NCBI GenBank assembly: GCA_022059125.1
Contig: JAEUWY010000002.1
Location: forward strand, 2,542,001 to 2,606,000
DNA length: 64,000 bases
From: Corynespora cassiicola
Taxonomy: Eukaryota > Ascomycota > Dothideomycetes > Pleosporales > Corynesporascaceae
Direction of reading: 5' to 3'
Made by a program: the position numbers and the translations under genes. Within the stretch, counting starts at the first letter, position 1. Each line of letters begins with the position of its first letter. Under the pieces are notes generated by a model. That model saw only the letters and a list, made by a program, of their open reading frames with translations. It was not told the origin of the DNA and made no database searches. This document shows positions 1 through 14,571 of this stretch, in pieces.

Positions 1-191
1 CCTAAACGTTACTCCGACCAGCATCAGAAATAATCTCGCAAAAAAAAAAAATCCGTAAGACATTACCACCTCGTCTCCACACGTTGATATCTCTGCAACC
101 CTCGACTCACGTTTGCCTCTCCCTCTCCTCTCCTTCTCAACCACCCTTAGGCTGGCTGGGAAAAAAAAGGTTTAGCAGGTTCTCATGCCCA

Positions 192-1666
192 TCAAACCAT
201 GTGCTCGCCCCTGCCACCCACGGGCCTGCGGTCGACCGAGTGGTTTCCGTGATGCCCACGGTGTCCATCAGCAGCGTACCCCTCATGGTATCCATCATTG
301 ATACCATGGCCATGGCCGTGGCCATTGCCATTGCCACCAACACCCACAACGCCGCCATGAGTCCCGCGCCCATTCGCTGCTCCATGGGCAGCAGCACCAG
401 TAGCAGCGCCAGCGGCACCAGCAGCAGCAGCTTGCGCCATGGTTCCTCGAGGACCGTCGGCAGCATCGCCTGGAGCACCACCCCAAGAAGAGCCCTCGAC
501 GGTACCCCAGCCGGCCTTGCGAGTGAAGACGGCAGATTGGAAGCCGTCGAGGGTAGAAGGACCAGCGCCGTAGATGAAGGGTGTATGACGGAGGAGAGGA
601 ATGTGGTTGACTGCGAGAAGCACACATTAGCACCCTGATATCTTCTTTCCGACCACCACCCGAGGGGAGAGAAGACAAAAGACACTTACACCTAAAGTCC
701 CAAACGCTGGCATACACCATGCGGTAGCTGCTAAAAGCCATGGCGGATCCAATGACGGCACCGGCTACAAGATCATACCAGTTGTGGTACTCGTCGATGG
801 TCAGGGCTCCCGCAATCAGACATGCGCCGAGCAGTGGGGCGTACAGCACAACCAGCTTCCACATGGCCGGGTGGTAGTTGCTGAAGACCTTGAGCTTGCC
901 GTTGAGATAGAGGTACAGGAAGACGAATCCGGCAAAGGCAGCCGTGGTGTGGCCCGAGGGCATCGACTCGAGCGCGTCGTTGATCTCCTTCTCGTCGCCC
1001 GTGCACACGCTGCGGTCATACATGATCTGCCTGAATCCGTTCGCGACGTTGCCCCCTGGGTTGGACTGGGCGCGCGACAGGTCCGGGCGGCACACGTATA
1101 GGAAGTGGGGACGCAGGCCGCCAATGAGCCACTTGATGAAGACCTGGAAGACGGCGGCGGTGATGAGCGAGTACAACAGGCCAATGGTGGCGTTGTTGAC
1201 GTCCCAGAAGGAACGCACGCGGATCTGGCAGATGAGGAAAACGGCAATGGGAATCAAGGCGGCCATGAGAGCGGCGGCGAAGATGGGGATGATTTCGTTG
1301 CGGAGCGGGTAGGCGAATTGCGGGTACACGATCTCACCATCCTGGAAGGTGACTGTGTACCGGGTTAGCAATGTGCTTTGGGGAAGTGGGGAGTAGGGAA
1401 GACGTACTGGGGAAGCTTCGACTAGGCGCTGGCCTCGCAAAGTAGACACCCAGCCCAATGGCGCCCATGGCGGCCATGGTGACTATATCGAGAGCAGTGG
1501 CTTTGATCCATTGGCCGAAAGTCGGGCGGGAGTTCCAAGTTCCACCACTGCTCGTGTGGGTAGCATGGCCTTTGTGGCCAAAGATCCCCGGCTTACGCTC
1601 GTGGTTGCCAGTCGCAGCTGCAGTATTGGCGTCGACGGGCGCTGGGCGCCTTTTGAAGAAGTTCAT
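192..1666 (-). CDS. PAP2-family lipid phosphatase (phosphatidate / diacylglycerol-pyrophosphate phosphatase)
   Basis: Predicted 446-aa membrane enzyme that would dephosphorylate phosphatidate, diacylglycerol pyrophosphate or related lipids. Exons are 1666-1408, 1352-690 and 610-192. The introns (55 and 79 nt) have GTACGT and GTAAGT donors and join in frame. The ATG at 1666 starts MNFFKRRP; an upstream in-frame ATG at 1753 is less likely because the added residues look like leader sequence. All three PAP2 signature motifs are visible: KWLIGGLRP near residue 159, PSGH near 217, and YHNWYD near 273, with hydrophobic segments between them. The C-terminal exon has the fungal-type sequence NHIPLLRHTPF, then a Gly/His/Asn-rich low-complexity tail. 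The family (DPP1/LPP1-like) is clear; the exact substrate cannot be told from sequence. Confidence 0.88.
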
Positions 1667-2643
1667 GGTGGAGGAGATGGGGTCTGGAGAGCCCAAGGGG
1701 GAGTTGAGCGTGAGAGGGGCAAATGAGAGGAGGGTGAGAGGGCACTCTATCAAGCTCTCGAGTTGATGGAGGAAGGCTTCGTGTCAGACAAACGATTGCA
1801 TTGGGCCACGAACGGCCTGGCCTATATACGTTTTCCCCAGATGACGGCCCCTCTCCCATCTCGATGGGCAGCACCTGGTGCCACAAACAACGACATCATA
1901 CGTGGTTGCGCAACCACACGCCTCTCAAGCCACAAACAGGCTGGCATGCCTGTTGACCCGATCCTGGGGATAGCGCAAAGTGGCTCATGATGGCATCGCG
2001 CGAAGATTGTTGCTGCTTTCAGCCGCCAAAACGCGTGGACAAGGATTGGGCGCAAAGCTTGGTGGAGCGCGACGAAGCTTGACGGCGGCGTCCAGGGCTT
2101 GGCTGGGGTAGACGGCATCCAGGCTGTGGCGGCGATGAGAGGAAAGCGTTAGGGCGGGTGTATTTCTTGCCAGCTAGCCAGAGACTGCCAGCTCGACCGC
2201 GGCGAGCCATGCGTCTCGTTGGAGGTGCTGGAGCCGGCCGTCGACGAGTGACGTCACGCTGAACTCAAGATGCGTGCCAGGCGCCGCAGAGCCCTGTCTA
2301 CAATGCGGCACCTCGGTGCCGGAATCCCTCCATGGGATTTCCAAATGCCATCCGCTATGACATAAGACTCATGCCCGCCAACAAGATCAGACGTTGGCAT
2401 GGCAAGCTCTTGCCGTGCCGAAGCCCGCCCTCTGTGTTCCTTGGTCTTGCGTCTGCGCATCCCTGCTGCTATGGCGGTGCACTCGGCCGCGGCGCATGCC
2501 TCTAGACCTTGACCGCTCGCCCCTTCTACTCTGCCCTTTTTTTCCTTCACATATTTACTCTTTTTCCTTGTGCTGCCCGAAACCACGTCCCGAGCGTCGC
2601 CTTGAGAGGGCCACGGCTTACTAATCGTGGGCGTCCCGACTCT
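1667..2643. other. Intergenic: PAP2 promoter and SNF8 3' flank
   Basis: About 1 kb between two minus-strand genes. It should hold the 5' flank of the PAP2 gene and the 3' UTR of SNF8. Open frames here lack recognisable domains and look like GC-rich chance ORFs. I see no RNA gene or repeat. Confidence 0.6.
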
Positions 2644-3468
2644 TCATGCGTTTCCGACACCTGCCCCGCTGATGAAGGCGGGGCTCCAGTACTCGTTCTC
2701 ACCAGCCTGCGTATCTACCCACACCAACGAGTCTGCCATGAGATCCTCGACCACGGCGTGCGCCCGCGGCCTCTCCCAGCCCAGGTTGAGCTGCAGCATG
2801 GATATGGTGACATAACCCAGGACCTGAATGGCCTCGAGCACAGTGCTCTGGTCCGTGTTGAGCTCCTTGGGCACGCTTCGAATCAGGCTCCGGTGGCCGA
2901 TCTTCATGATGCTGAAGCAGGAGCCCAGCGGCGAGAGCGACTCGACTGCTCGCTTGATGTCGTCGTCGGACACCTCCATGCCGCCGCCGACGCCGCGGCC
3001 ACGGGAGATGCGTGTGCGTAGGTCCGAGACTGACACCAGCCCGCCATTCTCTGGCCTGGTGGCGCGGCACTCCTCAACAATCAAGACGCCGAGGTTGAAG
3101 TAGAAGTCGTTGACGCTGCCACCCAGCAGCTGTGTCCAGATGCTCCCATCGCCGCCGCCACTGCTGCTGCCGCTGCCGCTGCCGCTGCCGCTGCCGCCTT
3201 TGCTGTCCTTGTGGTAGCTCGAGGCGAGGAAGTCGATGTTGAGGGCAGAGCACATGCGCGCAAACTCGGCGCGGAAGGCGGGGTTCGCGCGGATGTCCTT
3301 GGAGTGGGTGAGGGCGAAGTTGTGGAGGAGCGACTGGAAGACGGAGAGCTGGTTCTGCAGCGTCTCGGCATTGCGGGTGCGCAGCGAGAGGCCGTGGTTG
3401 GTGTAGTGGTGGTTCTGCAGGCGCGAGCCGGTGAGGGACGCGAGGCCCGGGGTGCGGCGGCGGTCCAT
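2644..3468 (-). CDS. SNF8: ESCRT-II complex subunit SNF8/VPS22 (EAP30 family)
   Basis: Intronless gene, 274 aa from the ATG at 3468 (MDRRRTPGLASL). An in-frame ATG 72 nt upstream exists, but the family normally begins with a short basic start like the one chosen. Vps22 is the scaffold subunit of the cytosolic ESCRT-II complex, which sorts ubiquitinated cargo into multivesicular endosomes. The N-terminal coiled region (LQNQLSVFQSLLHNFA), the winged-helix segment with FYFNLGVLIVEEC, and the second winged helix (SVPKELNTDQ...VLGYVTISML) match the family, and length is near the usual 250-280 aa. Oddity: a Gly/Ser repeat around residues 95-110, encoded by a GCC/GCT-type triplet run near 3160-3200, interrupts a normally compact region. 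The gene is divergent from AAR2. Confidence 0.9.
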   Translation of the reverse strand: MDRRRTPGLASLTGSRLQNHHYTNHGLSLRTRNAETLQNQLSVFQSLLHNFALTHSKDIRANPAFRAEFARMCSALNIDFLASSYHKDSKGGSGSGSGSGSSSGGGDGSIWTQLLGGSVNDFYFNLGVLIVEECRATRPENGGLVSVSDLRTRISRGRGVGGGMEVSDDDIKRAVESLSPLGSCFSIMKIGHRSLIRSVPKELNTDQSTVLEAIQVLGYVTISMLQLNLGWERPRAHAVVEDLMADSLVWVDTQAGENEYWSPAFISGAGVGNA

Positions 3469-3667
3469 GGCGGGTGCTGGCAAGGTGCTGGAGGGAACAG
3501 TGCTCGAGGGCGCGATGCTGGCTGGATGAGACAGGACCAACGGCTATCGCGACGTCAGACCAAGGCGGTGTGGGCGAGGGGGTGTGCGAGGGGCATCCAT
3601 CGAGCATCGGAACCCACATCGGCCTCCCGTTCCGCACCGCTCAGCCCTGGGGCTTGGCGGCAGTGGG

Positions 3668-3678
3668 CCAATCACGTG
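3668..3678. promoter_or_regulatory. Fused CCAAT box and CACGTG E-box in the SNF8/AAR2 divergent promoter
   Basis: CCAAT (3668-3672) runs directly into CACGTG (3673-3678). The site lies in the 596-bp space between the start codons of SNF8 (minus) and AAR2 (plus). CCAAT is bound by the HAP/CBC complex and CACGTG by bHLH factors such as Cbf1. The sites are seen directly; their use is inference. Confidence 0.4.
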
Positions 3679-4064
3679 CGGCGGAGCTTCCTCGGGGGTG
3701 CCCAGCAGCTCCAGCGCGCTCAGGCCGGCTTCAGAGGCTCCCCGAAGCACTTTGCAGACTGCCCGTGGACGTGTCTTAGACTAGGTCGAATAAAGTACGC
3801 TGTTTCGGTGGCAACCATCGTCGTCTCCATTCTCCCCCCCCCCGTCTCAACACCGCGGCCGCTCTCTCACGCTCACGCTCTAGGCTGCCACTGCACGTGC
3901 TCGCCCCCCCCCTCCTGCCCCCTACCTAGGCTGCCCGAATCTGCGAATTGGCCTGTTTAGATGAGACCCTCTGCACAACTTTTCTCCCCTCGGGATTTTG
4001 GAACGTCACCGTCTTCAAAATTCTCCGACACACGACTTTCGAGGCGTTATTCCACGTCTCCAAA

Positions 4065-5414
4065 ATGGATCCTGCATCCCAGACACACTGTGTGCTGTTG
4101 CTGAACCTGCCGCCCCATGCCTTGGCCGGCATCGACTTGCTGTCCTTCACCACGACGCCCCGCTTCCACGGCGTCAAGAACGTGCCGCCCGGCCTGCACT
4201 TCATCTTCGCCGCAAGTGACAGCTCGCTCTCTGTCCGCCACGGCGCCTGGTTCTACGTCTCGCCGGGCACCGGCCCGCCCCAGGTGTTTGTGAAAAGGTG
4301 GGACGACGAGAACCAGGAGCTGATTGCCGAAAAATCACAGACCGAGGTGCTGCGCTGGCGGGCCAACCTGGGGAGCATATGGAAGGACGGCCTGACGCCC
4401 TACCGCCAGACGGTGCACTCTGGGGACACGGCCGAGGACGAGGCAGCGGAGGACTCGGCCGACTGGGCGGAGCTCACGTCGCGCATCACGCCCACGCTGC
4501 TGTCGCGCATCACGGGACTCAACCCAGACCATTGGACCTTGACGTCGGCCTCGTCGGCGGCGCAGGACGCGGACAGCATCCCGGGCCTGGAGACGAGCAA
4601 CAGCGCGCTGCGCCCGGAGAAGGAGCTCAGGTTCCTCCCCATCGACCTGCGGCGGACGTGGAGGGAGGGTGCCACGGGCGAGGAGCGCAGCGAGGCGGCA
4701 CAGGACCGATCGTGGTACCTGGGCGAGATGATCGAGAGGCACTGCCAGAGCAGCGGGGAGCGGTCCCGGGGGTTCGAGGTCATTGCCGAGCTGCAATTCT
4801 GCTTCCTGATGGTGCTGACGCTCAACAACAACTCGTGCCTCGAGCAGTGGAAGCGACTGCTCGGGCTGCTGCTCACGTGCCGGCGGGCGCTGAGGGAGCG
4901 CCACTACATGTTCCTCGAGCTCATGCGGCTGCTGCGCATGCAGCTCAGTCACTGCGCCGACATGGAGGCCACCATGTTCGACCTCAACGACCAGGGCGGC
5001 GGGTTCCTCCAGCCGCTGCTGCGCCGGTTCCGCAAGAACCTGGACGACTTCGACGGCAAGTGGAAGTCGGACATGGTGGACGAGTACGACGAGCTGCACG
5101 AGTTTGTGCGCAGCGAGTTCGGGTGGGAGCTGGACGATGCATTTGTGAAGCGCGGCATGCTACAGCTCGAGGACGGCGAGCGGGTGGAAATGGATGTCAA
5201 TGGGGCAGACGAGGACGACGAATTGGGCGAGTATGCGCCCACGGTGGTGGAATTGACGACGGCCCAGATGAAGGAACTTGGGGCAGGCGGCGGAGGCAAG
5301 GCTGGGCATGTGGCACGGGACAGGAGGGTCGGCGACAGCGACAACGACGACAAGGTGGAGGAGGAGGAGCAGGAGGAGGAGGCTGATCTGGAGGATATGG
5401 ACACGCGATTCTGA
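4065..5414 (+). CDS. AAR2: A1-cistron splicing factor AAR2 (U5 snRNP assembly)
   Basis: Single-exon gene, 449 aa from the ATG at 4065 (MDPASQTHCVLLLNLP). The frame stays open upstream to 3948 but without an ATG. AAR2 is a cytoplasmic/nuclear assembly factor that binds Prp8 during U5 snRNP maturation and is replaced by Brr2 in the nucleus. The family's N-terminal signature is clear: LPPHALAGIDLLSF, then FHGVKNVPPGLHFIFAA and GAWFYV. A helical C-terminal domain follows (AELQFCFLMVLTLNNNSCLEQWKRL, stated in part). The protein ends in a strongly acidic Glu/Asp tail, which is common in fungal orthologues. The plus-strand orientation is opposite to SNF8, with which it shares a promoter region. Confidence 0.9.
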   Translation: MDPASQTHCVLLLNLPPHALAGIDLLSFTTTPRFHGVKNVPPGLHFIFAASDSSLSVRHGAWFYVSPGTGPPQVFVKRWDDENQELIAEKSQTEVLRWRANLGSIWKDGLTPYRQTVHSGDTAEDEAAEDSADWAELTSRITPTLLSRITGLNPDHWTLTSASSAAQDADSIPGLETSNSALRPEKELRFLPIDLRRTWREGATGEERSEAAQDRSWYLGEMIERHCQSSGERSRGFEVIAELQFCFLMVLTLNNNSCLEQWKRLLGLLLTCRRALRERHYMFLELMRLLRMQLSHCADMEATMFDLNDQGGGFLQPLLRRFRKNLDDFDGKWKSDMVDEYDELHEFVRSEFGWELDDAFVKRGMLQLEDGERVEMDVNGADEDDELGEYAPTVVELTTAQMKELGAGGGGKAGHVARDRRVGDSDNDDKVEEEEQEEEADLEDMDTRF

Positions 5415-6330
5415 TTTAGGCGATGCATTTGCCGGTGAGACGAAACGGGCAGCGGTACGAGGACGCAGCGGGGGCAGGCCACGGCGTCGGCATTGGCATC
5501 AAGGACAGGGCACTGCACATGGTCGGCCAGCCAGCCGGCATAGCAGATGGACAGGGCGCGGGGGCCATGGCGGGCTCGACGATGGGCGGGCGGGTGGACG
5601 ACGATGGGGGTGGACGGGGTGGGAGGGTGGATGTAGGAACCCGAGCCCGGCTATCCAAGGGCGGTCCATGATTCTAAAATAGATGCCTGCAGGGACGGCC
5701 ACACGCACGCCCGCTAGCCTCAGCGCAAACCCGCTGGTGCTCGCTGATCCTGCTCCGCCCTATGCAACGACGTCAGAACAGACGACCATGGCCGATGGCA
5801 CGCCGCCGCATTCGATGCGAGGCGCTGCTCTGGGCGCGTCCGCGATACGGGTGCTCAAGCCGCCCCCAAGGGCCTGGCCCGCGAACAGCAGGCTCCGCGC
5901 CCGCCTCGCTACGCCCTGCGCCGGCCACTGGCTCCGATGTCGAAGCTTCACCTCGACACGGCAGGCAGCTGAGGCTCTGGGGCCAGGCCCCGTGCCCGAT
6001 TGGCCGTGTGTGCCTCAGCTGAGCGCCAGGCGTTCGCTGGTCGGCCAGCGTGCGTGGGTGCAGGAATGCGTTGGGCTGTGCACCCGCTTGACCCTCTGCT
6101 TGGCCCCCAGGCTGTACGCCTGAAGCCTTCGATAAAGACCGCCGCCTTCGTCTCGACCCAGGCCGCCCTTTCTCCTGTCTTCGCAATCTCTGCTCTCCAG
6201 CCGCTTCAGCTCGCCCCGTGTTCTTTGTCTGCGCCTTGATACCAGACATATAGCACGCACGTTTGCGCCCCCAGCACACGCACACGCACACACACACGCC
6301 TACACGCCTACACCCAACCCACCCGCCAAA
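5415..6330. other. Intergenic: AAR2 3' flank and LITAF-gene promoter
   Basis: About 0.9 kb of GC-rich sequence. Frames open on both strands but show no recognisable domain and shift with composition. The right end carries a CA-rich tract and a C/A-rich leader immediately before the next ATG, typical of a fungal 5' UTR. Confidence 0.6.
6274..6298. repeat. CA/CG dinucleotide microsatellite
   Basis: Alternating CA with some CG interruptions just upstream of the LITAF gene start codon, in its probable 5' UTR or core promoter. Confidence 0.7.
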
Positions 6331-6972
6331 ATGGAGAAGCAAGGAGGTGAGCTTGTCTTGGCCCTGGACTTGCGCTGCCATTGCTAACCCGCCCAATCCA
6401 GTCCCCATGAACCAGTACCCCCAGTCCCCCGACGGCGTGCAGGGACAGCAGCCTCCCGTCTACCAGGACCCCAACCAGCCTCAATTCCAGCAGACCATGG
6501 CCTACCAGCAGCAGCCAGGCTCGCCCCAGCCCCAGCAGCCCCAGGGCGCCTACATCCAGCCCCAGCAAACCGGCCAGTTCCACCAGCAGGCTCCCGGCAT
6601 GCCCCCTCAGCAGCAGAGCGGCACCGTCTACCAGAACGCCACGCCCATTCCTTCGCTGAACCGCTCGCCTGCCCCGGCCGACTGCCCAGCCTGCGGCCAG
6701 CGCGCCTTGACCACGGTCGCGTACGAGACGGGAAACACGACCCAGTGAGTCACCCATCCAATCTCAATGCGATGCAAATCACGAGGACGAGTGCTTGCTG
6801 ACCAAACCCCCACAGCGCATGGGCCGCCGGTCTCTGCTTCTGCTTCTGCCTGGGCTGCATTCCCTACCTCATGAACTCGCTCAAGGACGTCCAGCACAAG
6901 TGCGGTCGCTGCGGCGTGCTCCTCGCCACCTGGCACCGAAGCGGCACCACTGAAGTTCACATCCACTCTTGA
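6331..6972 (+). CDS. LITAF-domain (SIMPLE-like) small membrane-associated protein
   Basis: Three exons (6331-6346, 6402-6744, 6816-6972) encode 171 aa. The 5' exon is only 16 nt, with donor GTGAGC and branch-like GCTAAC. The second intron (GTGAGT...CACAG) splits the zinc domain, and joining gives GNTTHAWAAGL. The N-terminal 115 residues are Gln/Pro-rich (repeated PQQPQ, QPQQ). The C-terminal LITAF domain has CPACGQR, a hydrophobic membrane-embedded helix (AAGLCFCFCLGCIPYL), then HKCGRCGVLLATW. These two CxxC halves bind zinc. LITAF proteins sit on the cytosolic face of endosomal, lysosomal or plasma membranes; the fungal role is poorly defined. The model closes in frame at TGA 6970-6972. It is convergent with eIF3c. 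Confidence 0.85.
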
Positions 6973-7842
6973 AAACTCGATGCACGGTCCCGGTGGGGAG
7001 CATTGGATCATGATCCCCATCCCCTCCCCCCAAAAAATAAGAACAAAAGAACTACACATAATACCCGAAAAGGAGCTGGCCGGGTGGCAGCGTCGATTGC
7101 CAAGGCAGGAGGGCGGAGGCGCAGCCGCAGCTGATAACTGATACCATGGGGGCGGAGAGGCGGATAGGCGTTGGGCACCTGTTTCATCATGGATTTCCTC
7201 GAATACCTCACTTTTCTTTTTCTTTTCCCTTTCAGTCCATTTCACTTCTCTCTGTGTGTGTGCATGATGGACAAGGTCTAGACAGAGCCAATGTAATATC
7301 TCCACTGTCGTCTGCAAGCTCTTGGCCCCGACGTTGCTGCTCCATGGCCATGGGGTTAGGAAAGAGCCGCCCGTCACGGCGGTGCGGTTGCCTCGACGTG
7401 ATGTTGATGCCGTCTTTGTCAGCCGCCACCCGCGCCGTCCATCTGCACCGCCTCTTGGCCGCCCTTCCCTACCTACCAAGGTGCCTCCTTGCGGGGAGCA
7501 CATGGCATCCTTCACCACCGGCAAGAGACAACATGCTTGCTTGAATTCATTTACTTTTCTCATTCTCGTACTTGCTTTCTGTTCTCGCGTCGCGGGACGG
7601 GCCCTCGCCCAACCCCCGCATCATCCGTCTAGCATTAAAAGGAATCAAGTAAAAAGGTCCATTTCGCCATTCCAATCATGTCGGCTCAGAACGCACACGC
7701 GCTCCCGCTCCCTTGAAGCCACTGGCGAGCCTTCTTCCCCACAACTCACTCAGACGGCTCGTGAGCGAAGCGGACGGATGGGATGTGCCCTTCAACATGC
7801 TATGCTGCACCCAAACAAACCTGCAAAGTCCATTCGTCACGT
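6973..7842. other. Convergent 3' intergenic region between LITAF gene and eIF3c
   Basis: About 870 bp between two converging stop codons, so it should hold both 3' UTRs. T-rich runs near 7200-7240 and 7545-7570 fit polyadenylation regions. Long frames here (for example plus strand 7322-8242) lack domains and run into the complement of eIF3c. Confidence 0.6.
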
Positions 7843-10561
7843 TCATGCCTGGATGGCCCTTCCCAGCGCACCACCCGTGAACTGCTGGTTGCGGCCACCA
7901 CGGCCCGGTCCGCGGGGTCCACCGCCTCGCCCCCTTCCGCCGCGGCCGCCGCGGCCGCCCTGGCCACCTTGCCGCTCGAAGGCGTTGGCAGTGCCCTGTG
8001 TCCTCTGCTCGAGCGTCTTCTCGTTGGACTCGATGAGGCCAGACGCCTTGTCCGACAGGCTGAGCGCAAGGCTCTGCAATCTCGAAAGCTCGACGCCCTT
8101 GCGGAAAATGATGGCCGAGTTGACCTGGTCAAGAGCAGCCGCAAGCTCCTCGTGCGAGATCATCTTTGAGACAACGGCCGAGACCTTGCGCTCGGGGAGC
8201 TCGAACATGGAGGCCAAGGTCGAGATGGCGAGTGTGTCGTAGAAGGGTGCGTATGTGAAGAGGTATGTCCGGAGACCCTCCTCCTGGATCTGTGCCGAAA
8301 GCATCTCCTTGATCTTTTCCGGGTTGGCCATCAGCTCCCAGATCTTGATCGAATTGATGAAGTCAGCAGACTTCTTCCACTCGCCTGCCGACAAAGCCTT
8401 GGAGGCCTGCATGACATGGTCGCGCGTGTTCTCGGGCGGACCAGTGAAGATTTGGCGCTCGTGGTACTCCAAGAGACGGCGGTACGTCTTGCTGATGACG
8501 CGCTTCCTGATGTCGGGCGACGAGCCGATCTGGGCCAGCAGAGGGATCTCAAGCAACATGGAGCAGGTGAGGTAGACGCACTCCAGCAGCTCGAGGTTGA
8601 TGTGCATGTGGAAAGGAAGCTGGCGCTGGCGCTCGAGACGCTCTTGCTCGGGCGAGATCTGTGAAAATCGCTGCATCTGAAGACCCTGAGCAAGGAGTTC
8701 CTTCTGCCTGTTGCTGCCGCAGATCTCCTGCAGCGAAGTCTGGGCCTCGTAGATGAGGCCAGCGCGGAATGCACAAAGACCGACTTGCACCAGCGACCTG
8801 TTGAAGAGGATCTGGGTGTTGACGTCGAAGTTGCTGATGGTTTCCTGGAGATGGGACATGAGCATCATGTCACGGGCCTTGTAGTACTGGTCGTGTAGCG
8901 CCAGGAAGTAGACCTGGCACAACATGGCCCTAGCACGGATGATGCCCTCGCTGTTCTTGAAAAGGTATGTGCAGAGTGTCTGGACGAGCGAAGTAGTATC
9001 GTTGGAGATGGCGCGAGGGGTGATCTCTGAATCGAGCTCGGCAGGGAGAGCCTTCCATCCATTGTTCTCCAAGATGGTGACGACCTGCGAAGGCTACTCA
9101 CAGTCAGCGTTGCGCCATAGATGCACGGTGACAAACATACCTTGAAGTATACGTGCTCCAACCGCCTCATGACGACACGGTTCAACGGCTCTTGGCCCAA
9201 TTCCAGGGCACTGTTCTTCTTGAGGCTCTCCGTGTACACCAGAGTGCGGACAAGAGTAACGTAGAGGGCGGTTTCATCAGTCAAACGCTCGACATACTCG
9301 GCGGTGTGAGGATCGATGTGCTGGAGAGAGCGGGTGAGCTCATCATCGAGCCTCTCAGCAAAGGACACGACGCTGCCGGGGATCTTGAAGACCTCGCCAG
9401 GGGTAATGGTTGGCAGCTTCTCATCATCCTCCCATTCCTCGGCATTCTCGACAACGACAATGTCACTGGTGTTCTCGAGGATCTGAAGCAGCTTCTGTAG
9501 TTCCTGCTCAGCTCTGCGAAATGTTAGCAGCGTTTCCCATCTATTTGCCAAAAAAGCGACTCACAGTTTCCACTGCTCCTGAACCATCTGCGAACCAGTG
9601 CCAGAGGTCAAGTCGAAGCGCGTCGAGATGAGGGTCAACAGCACGCGAATCCTCTGATAATCGTTGATGGCAACATCGAACAGCTTCTCCAAAGTCCGGA
9701 TGTGCTCCATGCGGTCTGTGTTCTTGCGACCTCTCTGCTCGACAATGGAGCGCAAGTGCTTGAGGATGCTCTCGGGCGTGTACTGGACGGCGCGGCCGCC
9801 GGCTCCGACCATGGTGAAGCCATCATCATCAGCCTCGACCACGGACTCGGTTCCGAGCTGAGGGATGGACTTGGACTTCTTCTTCTTCTCCTTGGGCGTT
9901 TCGGTCTCCTCCTCCTCGGCCATGAAACCGTCCTTGTCGGCCCTGTAGGCATCGATGTCCTTGGCGTACTCCTTGTTGTTCTTCTTAATCTTCTGGCGGA
10001 CGGCGTTAAAGCCCTTCTTGTTGAGCTGGTTCATCTTCTTGGGCGTGACCTTCTCCTTCTCGGCGGCCTCTGCGACCAGCGTCTCGAGGTCGGCGATAGC
10101 CTGGATGTACATCTTGGGGGTCCTGCCATCGTTCTGCTTGATGAGGGTAGGGATCTGGCGGTTCAGCTTGTCGAACTCTGCTCCAGGTTAGCACTGGTAC
10201 TGTATTGCGGGTGGTGGTGTAGTGTAGGGTGGGTAGACGCACGCTCAGAAATAACGGCCCAGTCGTTGATCTTCTCGGCATTCTCCAACTGGCGGACCGT
10301 GGCCTCGAGCTCCTGGAAGCGCTTGTCCTTTGCGCTCTTGACGACTTTCCCTGCGTCCTCGTCCTCGCTCTCGCTCTCGCTGTCGACATCCTTCAAGAAG
10401 CGGTTCGCACCGAGTTCTTCGTCGGAGTCGGAGGAATCCTCATCCGACTCCTCCTCAGATTCCTCTTCAGACTCGTCCTGGGACTCCTCCTCCTCGGAGT
10501 AGAGCTCCTCCTCGCTGGACTCCTCGCTGGAGCTGTCGCTGGCGGCGAAGAAACGAGACAT
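7843..10561 (-). CDS. NIP1: Eukaryotic translation initiation factor 3 subunit C (eIF3c / Nip1)
   Basis: Four exons (10561-10243, 10177-9565, 9513-9141, 9084-7843) encode 848 aa, close to the usual fungal length. All introns are GT-AG and 51-66 nt. eIF3c is a core PCI subunit of eIF3; it bridges the 40S subunit, eIF1 and eIF5 during start-codon selection. The N-terminus begins [11 protein letters not shown] and is highly Ser/Glu/Asp-rich for about 70 residues, as in all orthologues. Next come the conserved [32 protein letters not shown] and the helical repeats. The PCI domain lies around residues 590-780 ([20 protein letters not shown]). The tail (about 806-835) is an RGG/GGRG repeat typical of this subunit. 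No frameshift was seen. Confidence 0.95.
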
Positions 10562-11484
10562 GGTTGCGGCTGGTTCTCGGACGTGAGGGTTGTCTGGGGG
10601 TCGCGAGGGGTGCGGAGGTGCACAGGTGCGGGTTTGTGGGCAGTGGCGGGCACTGGGGGGGGAGTCAGAACTTCCTGAGTGAGAGGCGTTGGCTGCGGTC
10701 GCCTTGCTTAACGAATTTTGGGCTTGGCACGGGCAGAGTGGTGGGATGTTGGTCCGTGCGCAGTCGGGCTCTCCCCAGCGGGGCACGCTCGGCCACTGCT
10801 CCAGTACTGCAGTATTGCTGTATTGCTGTGCTGCTGTGTCTGCGCCCGCAACGTCTACGTGTGCCGCCGCCGGGCGGTGTTATATCAGATTCACAGCCTT
10901 ATTTATATGAATGCTAGTAGAGTACAAAGTCACCATCCGTCCACTCCCCCAAACCTCACACTCCACACTCGGGTACAAGTCGCTCAAAAACAAGCAAAAG
11001 GCCCAGGACGTTTTCTGACTCCGCTTCAAACACTCATACGCTCGGGGGGTTCAGTGAAACCAGTCGCCTAGCCAGCCAGGCCCACGCGAGCCCAAGACTC
11101 AGAAGGCCTCTGACTCACCGCAAGGCGTGGCAGCCTGATCTCTCGGCATGCCCAAGTCCAGCCTACTTCACCGTGTGCCCGCCATGCTTGTTTCGAAATG
11201 ATATTGAAACCACCCTTCACTGCCGTCTCGACCGCGTGGAATGAAATGATGCAATCTGATGTTCCTCCATCGTCGATTGATTGTCCCTGCGAGGCCATGC
11301 CTGTGTTTTGTTGGGCCTCTCCATGCGGTAGAAATTTTGTTCACGCCCGAACTATGACGCCTGAACAAAGGGGATGAATCCAAGGGTGCTTCCGGGTGCA
11401 GCTATCGAAGCCGCACGCTGGACGTCATGCATACCAACACCACCTGCCAAGGTGATGGCTCAACAATTGGAAACTTTTCTCCGA
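10562..11484. other. Intergenic: eIF3c promoter and YAK1 3' flank
   Basis: Both neighbours read leftward, so this 0.9 kb holds the eIF3c 5' flank and the YAK1 3' UTR. A short direct TATTGCTG/CTGCTGTG-like run occurs near 10803-10840. No other feature is supported. Confidence 0.6.

Positions 11485-14571
<3,087 letters not shown>

Noticed and set aside
7322..8242. 306-aa plus-strand frame over the eIF3c 3' end
   Set aside because: Its right half is the complement of eIF3c coding sequence including the RGG tail; the left half is 3' flank.
9652..9660. CTCTGATAA as a seventh iron-GATA site
   Set aside because: First base does not fit ATCWGATAA and it lies inside eIF3c coding sequence.
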